This document shows positions 17,040-25,447 of a stretch of DNA of 64,000 bases, in pieces. The notes below the pieces were generated by a model. The model saw only the letters and a program-made list of their open reading frames with translations, had not been told where the DNA came from and did not search any database. A program made the position numbers and the translations under genes. Source of the stretch: Petrocella atlantisensis (GTDB lineage: Bacteria > Bacillota > Clostridia > Lachnospirales > Vallitaleaceae). The DNA lies in assembly GCF_900538275.1 (NCBI RefSeq), contig NZ_LR130778.1:2414001-2478000 (forward strand), given 5' to 3'. Within the stretch, counting starts at the first letter, position 1. Each line of letters starts with the position of its first letter.

Positions 17040-18866
17040 TTATGATTGATTAGCAAAGTAGACAGCTCCGATGGCTTGAGCGAATTGAGCTACAGTATAA
17101 TGGGCGTTATTTTCCAGTTGTTGCATTAAGGGTGTGTTAGCCATGGTGGCATCTGCAACTTCTAGTAAGATCTCATCGCTAATGCTTTTGACACCTTCTT
17201 TGATGAGTTCGAAGCAATGACTGTTCTTAACCAATCTTCCGAAGGCTATAAGGTAAGGTGCGCCAAGTTGTATAATTTTATCTGTCTCAAGGTAAGTGAT
17301 CGCCAGTGAAACGCCAATGTTCCTCCAGATTTTTTCATTGGTCTCGTCATTTTCGCGGTCCGGTAGTGACATCATATGCTCTAAAAAAGCTTTTCTTTGA
17401 TCTCTCGGCTCTGTGGGGACATAATAGCCCTTTTGACCATCTATGACTTTTTCGACAACATATTCTTTTTCAAGTAACTCTTTAAATAGATCCGGACGTT
17501 CACTTGGGAAATACTTTAGAGCCATTCTGAAAACACCACTTTGACTACAAAATTTTTGAATGGTTCCAGGCAGGTTGGTGTTAAAATTATTAATGCTTCT
17601 TATATCATCAGAGTGGTATTGTTTTTCGACAAAACTACCAAGATCGATGATCAGATTATAGATTTCGAGCGGTATATTTGGTATTGAACCATTACCTTTT
17701 ACCCAACCGGTCCCAAGCTCTGTTCCTAAAGTATAAGCTAAGACACCTTTTGTGACAACGGAGGATGGCATGGACGCTGCTATTTCTACGGCGGCTGTAA
17801 AAGACGCCATAGGACCGTCATTAATAATATTCACAACACCGTCTTTTTTGATGAGTTGGTGAAGGCTGGTATCTAGATGAGTGAGATTTAAGAAATCCTT
17901 CTCAAAATTAATAGCAGCATTGTTTCTTATCCCTCTAACTTTATAGCATTCTCCCCCAACGACCTTATTATTAACGACGACATCTGGATAACATAAGCCG
18001 ATGGCATCGATTTCGACCATGTCATCGTGTAGATATTTTTCTACTTTTGAAATGACATCTAACATATGGCTATCGGTTGCTTCTTTATCAAGAGCTGAAG
18101 CAATGTCCGATAATAGCGAAGATTTTTGTTGCGTCAATTCAATACTAGAATCTAAAGATATCTTTGCACGCAGTAATCTCACAAGTAAACAGATCGGTTC
18201 TACCAATTGATTGGAAGTCATAAAAAGAGCGGGGAACCAATCGTATTCTTTGTAACAATCTATAATGCCGTCTTTTACCAGAACAAGTTTAATGTCTGTG
18301 CCACCTATGTCCATGCCACAGATTACTTTGCCCTTCAAATCTTCCGTGACCGTGCTAAATAAAGACGCATCCTCATAGTTAGACTCAGTAACAGTATTTA
18401 TATTAGGCATATCGGATGTATCACCGACGATGAACCGGAAGGGAGGCTCCTGTGGACATAGCGTTCCCATCATACGATCAATAACATTGATGCATTTTCC
18501 GTAACCGAATCTCTCGGAACTTTTTTTGTCAATCTGAAAGACATCATTCAACTCGTTGATGAGTTTCTTGAGTGTTAGGTGTTGCCTATCGATGAACACA
18601 TGCATCGATATTCCGCCAAGACCTGAAAGAATGTTATAGACTTCAGCCCACAAATAGTGCTTGATAAAATCCACTTCTTCCTGATTTAGAGGGTCCATAC
18701 GCGGGATATGCATATCAAAAAGCCTTTTTTCATTGTTTTCCAATAAGGTCAGTACGCAGTGTATACTATACCTTTTTGAAATATCCAAATCATAAAAAGA
18801 TTTGGATACATCGTTGATATACACAGGATCGCCTGCTTTTGCACGTTCTAAAAAATTTTTCAGCAT
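17040..18866 (-). CDS. large actin-fold (ROK/BadF-like) ATPase or kinase in the radical-enzyme operon
   Basis: 608 residues, about twice the length of a usual ROK kinase. The start follows AAGAAGGGAAAACTACAA. Residues about 1-190 match no domain I recognise. From about 195 comes the actin-like phosphate loop GKVICGMDIGGTDIKLVLVK, then IDAIGLCYPDVVVNNKVVGG, INDGPMASFTAAVEIAAS and LAYTLGTELGTGWVKGNGS, the ASKHA nucleotide-binding elements. The C-terminal part again holds IAFGRLVKNSH. No zinc-binding CxCGxxGC motif is visible. It is the last gene of an operon with the second activase and glycyl radical enzyme (30 bases after the activase). It could be a sugar kinase or an ATP-driven reactivation factor; the sequence does not decide. 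Confidence 0.75.
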   Translation of the reverse strand: MLKNFLERAKAGDPVYINDVSKSFYDLDISKRYSIHCVLTLLENNEKRLFDMHIPRMDPLNQEEVDFIKHYLWAEVYNILSGLGGISMHVFIDRQHLTLKKLINELNDVFQIDKKSSERFGYGKCINVIDRMMGTLCPQEPPFRFIVGDTSDMPNINTVTESNYEDASLFSTVTEDLKGKVICGMDIGGTDIKLVLVKDGIIDCYKEYDWFPALFMTSNQLVEPICLLVRLLRAKISLDSSIELTQQKSSLLSDIASALDKEATDSHMLDVISKVEKYLHDDMVEIDAIGLCYPDVVVNNKVVGGECYKVRGIRNNAAINFEKDFLNLTHLDTSLHQLIKKDGVVNIINDGPMASFTAAVEIAASMPSSVVTKGVLAYTLGTELGTGWVKGNGSIPNIPLEIYNLIIDLGSFVEKQYHSDDIRSINNFNTNLPGTIQKFCSQSGVFRMALKYFPSERPDLFKELLEKEYVVEKVIDGQKGYYVPTEPRDQRKAFLEHMMSLPDRENDETNEKIWRNIGVSLAITYLETDKIIQLGAPYLIAFGRLVKNSHCFELIKEGVKSISDEILLEVADATMANTPLMQQLENNAHYTVAQFAQAIGAVYFANQS

Positions 18867-18896
18867 TTGTAGTTTTCCCTTCTTAGGTCGTGAGTA

Positions 18897-19820
18897 TTAA
18901 TCAACGTATTTTTCTTCTAATACACTTACGCCTTCACTATTAATAATCTGGATGAAATGGTTCAGTTCGTTTTTGGTAAAACTTTCCATGTTTTTCAACA
19001 GGCTGTAGCTTTTGTTCATGATTCTATATTTGCTCTCGGCCAGCACATTATAGTTGATGAGTTCGATTTTGATATCATCTCGTATACTATGGACAAAAGC
19101 AGCAATGTTTTTTATATTCTCATCTTTCGCGGTTATGCCGGGTATCAAAGGAATTCGAACCAATAGGTTGGCTTTTCTGTCTGCAAGATAATGAAGATTG
19201 AATTTGATGGATTCGTTACGCACCCCGGTGTATCTTTGATGTTCATAGGTATCAAACAGCTTCATATCTACAATAAACAGATCCACAAAAGGAATAAAAT
19301 GTTCGAGAATATCCGAATGTACATAGAGACAAGTTTCAATAGCGGTATGGATAGCTTTGCTTTTGCAGGACTTAAGAATATCAAGGGCGAAATCCGATTG
19401 ATAAAAGGGATCACCACCTGAAAGTGTAATACCACCCTGAGATTGTTCGTAAAACACTTGGTCAGACATTAAGATTTCAACAATCTCTTGAGTGGAAATG
19501 GTTCTACCATCAAAGCATAGAGCGCCTGTGGGGCATATTTCTACACAAGTACCTGCATTTGAACATTTCTCAGTATCTATTTTGATATGTGAAAGTGGTT
19601 TTTCCTGTACGGATAAGGCGCTATTTGGGCAAGAACCAATACATTTATGGCATTTTATGCATTTGTTTTCAAAATACCATAGGTTCACTTTTTGGCTGAT
19701 ACCTTCGGGATTGTGGCACCAGATACAATTTAGGTGACAGCCTTTTAAGAAGACGGTGCTTCTAATGCCCGGTCCATCATGTACAGCGAATTTTTTAATA
19801 TCAAATATAGTTCCGATCAT
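18897..19820 (-). CDS. second glycyl radical enzyme activase
   Basis: 307 residues. The start ATG overlaps the stop of the upstream glycyl radical enzyme (ATGA), so translation is coupled. N-terminal IFDIKKFAVHDGPGIRSTVF and CHLNCIWC (CxxxCxxC) form the radical SAM site. A ferredoxin-like insert has CIKCHKCIGSCP and CSNAGTCVEICP, giving two auxiliary [4Fe-4S] clusters; the second has an extra residue spacing. QGGITLSGGDPFYQ is the SAM strand. It should activate the enzyme at 19817-22207. Confidence 0.93.
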   Translation of the reverse strand: MIGTIFDIKKFAVHDGPGIRSTVFLKGCHLNCIWCHNPEGISQKVNLWYFENKCIKCHKCIGSCPNSALSVQEKPLSHIKIDTEKCSNAGTCVEICPTGALCFDGRTISTQEIVEILMSDQVFYEQSQGGITLSGGDPFYQSDFALDILKSCKSKAIHTAIETCLYVHSDILEHFIPFVDLFIVDMKLFDTYEHQRYTGVRNESIKFNLHYLADRKANLLVRIPLIPGITAKDENIKNIAAFVHSIRDDIKIELINYNVLAESKYRIMNKSYSLLKNMESFTKNELNHFIQIINSEGVSVLEEKYVD

Positions 19821-22207
19821 GAGACGTCTCCATAACTTGTTCTTGCAATAATTTCGTCTTGTAAATCAGTTGCCAAATCAACAAAATAAGCGGTGTAGCC
19901 TGCGACTCTTACAGTAAGACCTTTGAAGGCATCTGGATTTTTTTGTGCGGATAAGAGATCTTCTTTTCGTAAAACATTAAACTGTACATGACTAATGTTT
20001 AAATGCACAATGGTCATGAGCATTGAGGAGAACTTTTTTATGCCTTCATCCGTTTTGAAGAAGTCAGGAAGAAACTTCATATTTAATAAAGTGCCGTTGC
20101 TACCATAGATGGAATTAATTCTTGATACGGATTTCAACAAGGCAGTAGGTCCTTGCTTGTCCCGACCATACATTGCAGACATGCCACCATCAGCCAGAGG
20201 ATCCTTGCTTAGTCTGCCATCGGCTGAAGCGCCAACATTTTGCCCCATTGGTATATGTGCAGAAACGGTGTAAAGACCTGTGTGATATGGACCACCTCTT
20301 GCATTTTCATAGGTGGAAAGTTTATTGGAAAAATATTCCACCCATTGGTTACCGATATGGTCAACCCAAGAAACATCATTACCATATTTAGGTATTCGAT
20401 TGATGATGTATTGCCTTAGAATATCGTTGCCTTCATAGTTGGTTTGCAGAGCCTGTAACAATTCAGAAGCTTCCAATGATTTGTCATCATAGATCATGTG
20501 TTTGATGGTTGCAAGACTATCTGCCAAATTGGCAACTTGAATGGCTTGGATACCGGATAGATTATAAAGGGCGCCGCCGGCAGTGACATCAATACCTTTT
20601 TCTAAGCAACCGTCAATAACACTGGATAGAAATGGGGAAGGCAAAAACTCAGCGTGCATCCTATCAACGACATCACAGGTTGTAATCATTCTATCAATAA
20701 AGTAATCTAATTGTTTTTTGTAAGCTTCTTCCAAATCATGATATGTTTTATAGTCGGTCAAATAGCCGGTTGCAATACCCAATTGCTTGCCTGTTTGAAG
20801 GCAGATGCCATTATTAAGTGTTAACTCAAGCGCTTTAACCAAGTTAAACATGGCAGCATCGCTCCAGCCTAGATTGTTGCCATGGGTTGTTAACTCGACA
20901 CATCCGACGATGGCATAGTTGGTTGCATCATCTTGTTTTATACCTTGGCGCATTAAGGCCGGAATAATGCTTTCGTCATTAAAAATCTGTGGCATGCCAC
21001 TGCCCATGCCGATGACTCTGCTGCATTCATATACAAATTCGGGAGCAGAGCCTTTAAACAATCTTGCAGAAAGATTGGGTTGTGGGAGCAGTATATGCTC
21101 TTGTGCTTTTAAGAAAAGATAGGACAAGGCATTGGAAGCATCTTCACCATCTTGTGTTTGGCCACCACAAGCAATATTGAATCCAATGGGAAAACCGGCA
21201 AAATATTTAGCGCTATTTGAGTTTCTCAAATAGACAATTTGATTGAACTTTAGCCATAGTGCTTCTAGGACTTCAAGTGCCTCCGGCATGTTAATAATGT
21301 TATTTGTCAAATCATGCATTAAGTAAGGATACAAGTATTGATCGGCCCGCCCTGGTGAAAAGGAAGATGCATTGGACTCCATTTGAAGTATAACATAGAG
21401 AAACCATAGTGATTGTATGGCCTCACGAAAAGTTGAAGGCGCATCTTCGGCAAGCTTGAAACAAATTCGGCCAATCTCCTTGAGATTGTCTTTTACAAGT
21501 ATGTCATCAGTTCCTTTTGACATCTGCTCGGCCAATGTACCATAGCGTTTCATAAAAATCTGTGCAGCTGAAAGTGTTATGACAACGCTCTCGTAGAATG
21601 CTTTATGCTCGGTTGATGCATTTTTAAGATGGGTATTAGCAATTGTTTTTAATCCAGAAGGGCCGAGCTTAAGCCAATCTTCTGTATTGGGGCATATATG
21701 ACCCTGAGCATGATCGGTTTGATTGATCTTTGCCACTTTTTTTATTTCGGATATATCATTTCCAATTCTATGTTTGATCATATCTTCTAAAGATTTGCCT
21801 TTCCAGAAGGGCAAAATCTCTTCTCTAAAAACAGAAACATCTTCCGGTCTAACAAAAAACTTATCTTGGGGTCGGCTATCTAAAGTGCTGAGTTCATCAT
21901 CAATCCAAGAGATTCCGGCTTCAGGTGATACGACACCACTTCTTATACCCGGTGTACGGTTACCGACGATGAGTTCATCGGCATCAATATAAATAGATAT
22001 ATTCTCAAGGGCACTTTCAAGACTTTTAGCTCTTTGGAGTATTCTAGGTAGGTGTGCGTTTTGTTGATAGCATTCTGTTATAATTTTAGCTTGCTCTAAA
22101 GATAAGTACCTAGGCTCATTTAAAGTTTTTTCTTTGAGACGTTTGATTCGATCAGTTGACTTCAGCTTAGATATTTCGAGAATATCAGCTTTAAGATTTT
22201 TTCTCAT
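19817..22207 (-). CDS. second glycyl radical enzyme, eliminase type
   Basis: 796 residues from ATG 22207, after AGGAGGTCGAAT. The active-site loop is AIVGCVELTTHG, with Cys436 and Glu438; the radical loop is RVAGYTAYF, with Gly770. The Cys-x-Glu pair places it with dehydratases and lyases, away from pyruvate formate-lyase. It differs from the enzyme at 14438 throughout, including the segment after the active-site Cys (THGNNLGW against VPGKWGYR), so the two likely act on different substrates. It is first in an operon with its activase (4-base overlap) and the 608-residue ATPase. A strong promoter lies at 22319-22347. Confidence 0.92.
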   Translation of the reverse strand: MRKNLKADILEISKLKSTDRIKRLKEKTLNEPRYLSLEQAKIITECYQQNAHLPRILQRAKSLESALENISIYIDADELIVGNRTPGIRSGVVSPEAGISWIDDELSTLDSRPQDKFFVRPEDVSVFREEILPFWKGKSLEDMIKHRIGNDISEIKKVAKINQTDHAQGHICPNTEDWLKLGPSGLKTIANTHLKNASTEHKAFYESVVITLSAAQIFMKRYGTLAEQMSKGTDDILVKDNLKEIGRICFKLAEDAPSTFREAIQSLWFLYVILQMESNASSFSPGRADQYLYPYLMHDLTNNIINMPEALEVLEALWLKFNQIVYLRNSNSAKYFAGFPIGFNIACGGQTQDGEDASNALSYLFLKAQEHILLPQPNLSARLFKGSAPEFVYECSRVIGMGSGMPQIFNDESIIPALMRQGIKQDDATNYAIVGCVELTTHGNNLGWSDAAMFNLVKALELTLNNGICLQTGKQLGIATGYLTDYKTYHDLEEAYKKQLDYFIDRMITTCDVVDRMHAEFLPSPFLSSVIDGCLEKGIDVTAGGALYNLSGIQAIQVANLADSLATIKHMIYDDKSLEASELLQALQTNYEGNDILRQYIINRIPKYGNDVSWVDHIGNQWVEYFSNKLSTYENARGGPYHTGLYTVSAHIPMGQNVGASADGRLSKDPLADGGMSAMYGRDKQGPTALLKSVSRINSIYGSNGTLLNMKFLPDFFKTDEGIKKFSSMLMTIVHLNISHVQFNVLRKEDLLSAQKNPDAFKGLTVRVAGYTAYFVDLATDLQDEIIARTSYGDVS

Positions 22208-22318
22208 ATTCGACCTCCTGCTTTGATGGGATGATGGGATAAAGAAAGTTATATTTGTAATCTTTCTATATGGTGGAATGGGTTTCTTGAAAGTTTTGGC
22301 AGCTTAATCATATATACA

Positions 22319-22361
22319 ATTATAATAAAGTTTCGATTAAAAGTCAATTTCTTTCATATGT
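22319..22361 (-). promoter_or_regulatory. promoter and putative operator of the second radical-enzyme operon
   Basis: On the minus strand TTGACT (22347-22342), 17 bases and TATAAT (22324-22319). ACATATGAAAG (22361-22351) lies a few bases upstream of the -35 and is identical to the copy at the first radical enzyme. Confidence 0.75.
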
Positions 22362-22475
22362 AAGAAAAAGTACTTTTAAAGGTTGACGTTTATAAGATTC
22401 CAATTGTATAATTGAGTAAAATGCTGAAGTCGATATGTAAATGAAAGGTACTAGATTATATAAGGAGGGGGCGTT

Positions 22476-22535
22476 ATGGAAGGTCAGTTTCCAAAAAGAA
22501 GTGAGAACGGTAGAGATGCTAAATTATGTGGTTAA
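22476..22535 (+). CDS. possible 19-residue leader peptide
   Basis: ATG 22476 follows TAAGGAGGGGGCGTT, a very strong ribosome binding site. The frame runs 19 codons (MEGQFPKRSENGRDAKLCG) to TAA 22535, 14 bases before the UPF0303 start. It may be a translated leader coupled to the next gene, or a remnant. No family is recognised. Confidence 0.4.
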   Translation: MEGQFPKRSENGRDAKLCG

Positions 22536-22549
22536 GTGAAGGAGATAAA

Positions 22550-23047
22550 ATGGATGGTACAAAAATATCAAATATGGATTATGATCAAAGACTAAGCCAA
22601 CTAGAAAACGAGCATAGTAGCTTGAGATTCGAGACATTTAATTCTGACACGGCAGTCACTATAGGATTAAGACTGTTGGAGAGGGCGAAAGAAGAAAAAC
22701 TATCGATTACGATTGATATTTGCAAGGGGAAGCAGCAATTATTTCATTGTGCTCTTGAAGGAACGAATGAAGAAAATGACAGATGGGTCATTAGAAAGAA
22801 TAGAGTAGCATTAAAGTTTCAAAAAAGTTCATATTACATAAGCCTTTTGTTAAAATCTAACAATACGACCATCGAAGAGTACTATCACTTAGACTCAGAA
22901 GACTATGCACCCTATGGAGGTGCGTATCCGATTATGGATATGGAAGGGGTAGTGCTTGGTACGATAACGGTCTCAGGACTCCCGGACCATGAAGATCACA
23001 GAGTCGTAACAGAGACACTCAAGTGGTTTTTGAATAAAAAAAGATGA
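22550..23047 (+). CDS. UPF0303 / heme-degrading-domain-like protein
   Basis: 165 residues from ATG 22550, 5 bases after AAGGAG; an in-frame ATG at 22526 overlaps the small ORF and lacks a site. The body resembles the UPF0303 (GlcG/HbpS-like) fold, with FNSDTAVTIGLRLLERAKEE near the N-terminus and the conserved YAPYGGAYPIM and GTITVSGLPDHEDHRVV segments near the C-terminus. Proteins of this family often lie with sugar or diol utilisation genes and their biochemical role is unsettled. It sits between the second radical-enzyme operon and the DeoR gene, with which it is convergent. Confidence 0.82.
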   Translation: MDGTKISNMDYDQRLSQLENEHSSLRFETFNSDTAVTIGLRLLERAKEEKLSITIDICKGKQQLFHCALEGTNEENDRWVIRKNRVALKFQKSSYYISLLLKSNNTTIEEYYHLDSEDYAPYGGAYPIMDMEGVVLGTITVSGLPDHEDHRVVTETLKWFLNKKR

Positions 23048-23073
23048 GGTAGCCAAGGCTGCCTCATCTTTTT
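23041..23073. terminator. bidirectional terminator between UPF0303 and DeoR genes
   Basis: 23041-23054 pairs with 23057-23070 through a stem of about 14 bp with one T-G pair, followed by TTT on the plus side; AAAAAA precedes it, giving a T run on the minus side. It overlaps the stop codon of the UPF0303 gene. Confidence 0.9.
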
Positions 23074-23815
23074 AAACGGTTATAACTTTTACGTTAGCAT
23101 TTTCTAAGAAACCTTGATCTTCTGGTACAATCTTGGAATCGGTGATGACAATATCAACTTCGTGGGGTCTAAATTGACTGGCAACACCGACTTCATTAAA
23201 CTTCGTTGAATCGGTTACGATTATAATCTGTTGTGCCTGCTGTGCCATGGATTTGGCAACTTCTGCTCTAAATAGATTGGTACATGTAAACCCTGTAGAC
23301 TGGCTAAAACCATCTACACCGATAAATACTTTATCGACATGAAATTCTTTGACGCACAAGCGTGTTAGAGGACCGACTAAGACTTCTGATTCGTGTTGAT
23401 ACTCGCCGCCAAGTAAAATAATCTTAACGTTGTTCAAATCTCTTACAAATCTACTGATGAATGCGGAATTAGTTACGATGGTTATACCACTTTTCTTACC
23501 TAGCTCTGCAGCTAGCAAAGCATTGGTGGATCCGGATTCGATTAAAACAGTTTCGCCATTTTTAACTAATGAAGCGGCCATTTTGGCTATTTGGGACTTG
23601 GTTTCGAAGTTGACCGAAAGTCTTCTTAGCATATCATCGTTGGAAACGGGCATTGCGCCACCATGGTAGCGTTTCAACATACCATCGGCTTCTAACATCT
23701 TCAGATCCTGCCGAATGGTCACTTGTGACACACCTAATTTTTCTGAAAGACTGGCGACATTAATTTTTTTCTTTTCTGAAACTAAGTTAAGTATTGCAAT
23801 CTGTCGATCATTCAA
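23072..23815 (-). CDS. DeoR-family sugar-responsive repressor
   Basis: About 247 residues. TTG 23815 lies 7 bases after GGAAGG and is preferred over GTG 23824, which abuts that site. The N-terminal HTH reads RQIAILNLVSEKKKINVASL then SLSEKLGVSQVTIRQDLKML and KRYHGGAM, the DeoR signature. The C-terminal DeoRC sugar-phosphate sensor holds VLIESGSTNALLAAELG, LLGGEYQHESEVLVGPL and ADKVFIG-like VDKVFIGVDGFS. Its own promoter and both radical-enzyme promoters carry CATATGAAAG nearby, so it is the best candidate regulator of them. A phosphorylated sugar is the expected effector. Confidence 0.9.
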   Translation of the reverse strand: MNDRQIAILNLVSEKKKINVASLSEKLGVSQVTIRQDLKMLEADGMLKRYHGGAMPVSNDDMLRRLSVNFETKSQIAKMAASLVKNGETVLIESGSTNALLAAELGKKSGITIVTNSAFISRFVRDLNNVKIILLGGEYQHESEVLVGPLTRLCVKEFHVDKVFIGVDGFSQSTGFTCTNLFRAEVAKSMAQQAQQIIIVTDSTKFNEVGVASQFRPHEVDIVITDSKIVPEDQGFLENANVKVITV

Positions 23816-23874
23816 AAAAGTCACCTTCCAAATTCTATATCTGATTTAATGATTAATGGTTCATCGTTAAAATG

Positions 23875-23923
23875 ATTATACTGTAGTTCTTCATAAAAAG
23901 CAATAATAAAAATCATATGAAAG
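23875..23923 (-). promoter_or_regulatory. promoter and putative operator of the DeoR gene
   Basis: On the minus strand TTGCTT (23903-23898), 17 bases and TATAAT (23880-23875). CATATGAAAG (23914-23923, plus orientation) lies about 10 bases upstream of the -35. Confidence 0.65.
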
Positions 23924-24081
23924 CTGCTTAGCTTCATCTTAACAATGAAATGTTGAATGTTTGCATGTGTATTTTGGTGCGTAATACACGAAAAATAAGA
24001 TGAATGAAGGCGCTGATGCAGTGTATTGTATAGCAAAGTGAACTAGCAACCTCGAAAATGAAAAAAATGCACAAATATTTG

Positions 24082-24110
24082 TTGCAATTAACAAAATAAT
24101 GTTATATAAT
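24082..24110 (+). promoter_or_regulatory. promoter of the sugar ABC importer operon
   Basis: TTGCAA (24082-24087), a 17-base spacer and TATAAT (24105-24110). The start near 24117 gives a leader of about 208 bases. Confidence 0.75.
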
Positions 24111-24324
24111 TGAGCCATAAGGATTTCAAATGAAAGAAGAATAGGTTATTAAAGTAAGTAAACAAGCATCATATTGTAAAATGTTCGAAGAGAAACAGAA
24201 AATTTTTATAAATATGTTCTATGGACCAAATATAGATTATTGATCATTTCCTTAAATCTGTGCTTTGGTCATTAGATAGATGTAACATGCTACTATTATA
24301 GTATAATTTAAGGAGGAATATGTA

Positions 24325-25359
24325 ATGAAGTTAGTAAGCAAAAGAATTATCGGGGTATTGCTAGTATTTGTTATGGTCATTGCTTTGGCTGGTTGTGGAG
24401 ATAAAACAGAAGAAGCCGCCGAAGTAACAGAAGTAGGTACAGTTGAAGAAACAGAAACCAATGCTGAGGCAACAGTTGCAGAAACTGGTGACGAAGCTAC
24501 AATTGCTTTCATATGTGCGGACATGGGAAACCCATCACAAGCATATGCGGCATCATTATTTGAAACCTATGCTAAGGACTACAACCTAAAAGCAGTTGTG
24601 TTTAATGCAGCAGGTGATGCGCAACTTGAAGCTTCAAGTGTACAACAAGCGATTGCTCAAGGTGTTTCAGCGATTTATGTGAATCCAAATGATATCAATG
24701 CGATTCTTCCGGCTTTACAAGAAGCAAAAGATGCAGGTATTATTGTAGGTATGTTCTCATCAGACGTTCCTGTAGGATCTGAAGACCTTCGTGATTTCTT
24801 TGTTGGTGTTGATGATAATCAAGCAGGTGTTGAAGCCGCAAATGCATTTATTGCAAACTTTCCTGACGGTGCTAAGATTGTAGAAGTTGGTGGCCAAGCC
24901 GGTCATGATGCTCAAATCAAACGTCATGGTGCTTTCGAACCGGTTATATCAAATTCTAATATTGAAGTATTAGACTCTCAAGCATGCGACCAATGGAGTA
25001 CGGATCAAGCATTAGCAATCATGGATGACTTTATTGTTAAGTATGGTGATGATATTGAAGGCGTATTCTGTCACTGGGATGGTGGACTTACAGGTGTCAT
25101 TCAGGCCCTTGATGCAGCTGGTATGGATACAAAAGGTATGTTCCTAGTAGGTATTGATGGAAGCCAATCAGGTGTTCAACAAGTAATGGACGGAACCCAA
25201 GACTTAACAATTGGTCAAGATTTCATGGAAATGAGTAAAAAATCTTTAGAGCTTACAAGAGCTGTACTTGATGGCGAGACCGTTACAACTCAAAACTTTA
25301 TACCTCTTATGTTAGTTACACCAGAAACTATTGATGATTTCACATTCCCAGAATGGTAA
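24325..25359 (+). CDS. sugar ABC transporter substrate-binding lipoprotein (RbsB family)
   Basis: 344 residues, ATG after AAGGAGGAATATGTA. The signal peptide ends in the lipobox LAGC with Cys24 as lipidation site, followed by a Thr/Glu-rich linker (about 28-55). The mature part is a type 1 periplasmic-binding fold: TIAFICADMGNPSQAYAASL, QQAIAQGVSAIYVNPND, GIIVGMFSSDVP, a hinge near FVGVDDNQAGVEAANAF and FLVGIDGSQSGVQQVMDG. It should be anchored outside the membrane and hand a mono- or small saccharide to the permeases at 26949 and 27939. A hairpin after the gene probably keeps its mRNA more abundant than that of the downstream genes. Confidence 0.93.
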   Translation: MKLVSKRIIGVLLVFVMVIALAGCGDKTEEAAEVTEVGTVEETETNAEATVAETGDEATIAFICADMGNPSQAYAASLFETYAKDYNLKAVVFNAAGDAQLEASSVQQAIAQGVSAIYVNPNDINAILPALQEAKDAGIIVGMFSSDVPVGSEDLRDFFVGVDDNQAGVEAANAFIANFPDGAKIVEVGGQAGHDAQIKRHGAFEPVISNSNIEVLDSQACDQWSTDQALAIMDDFIVKYGDDIEGVFCHWDGGLTGVIQALDAAGMDTKGMFLVGIDGSQSGVQQVMDGTQDLTIGQDFMEMSKKSLELTRAVLDGETVTTQNFIPLMLVTPETIDDFTFPEW

Positions 25360-25384
25360 AATAAATTATCTTAATATTAATGCG

Positions 25385-25418
25385 GGCTCGTTTTGATATT
25401 ATATCAAAACGAGCCTTC
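25385..25418 (+). terminator. intercistronic hairpin after the binding-protein gene
   Basis: A perfect 15-bp inverted repeat (25385-25399 with 25401-25415) is followed by TTCT. It likely works as a partial terminator or mRNA stabiliser between the binding protein and ATPase genes. Confidence 0.75.
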
Positions 25419-25447
25419 TAAATAAATAAGTTGAAAGAGGTCAGTCG

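Larger units (their letters stand above)
23825..24324. other. divergent regulatory region between DeoR and the sugar importer
   Basis: 500 bases without a gene. It holds the DeoR promoter (23875-23903, minus), the CATATGAAAG site (23914-23923), the importer promoter (24082-24110, plus) and then a leader of about 200 bases in which no riboswitch or terminator was recognised. Confidence 0.65.

Noticed and set aside
14438-22207. Pyruvate formate-lyase identity for the two radical enzymes
   Set aside because: Both have Cys-x-Glu in the active-site loop in place of the adjacent Cys-Cys of pyruvate formate-lyase, and their activases carry the two-cluster insert.
25385-25415. Operon end after the sugar-binding protein
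   Set aside because: No promoter is seen before the ATPase gene and the next genes complete the transporter, so the hairpin is more likely a partial terminator.
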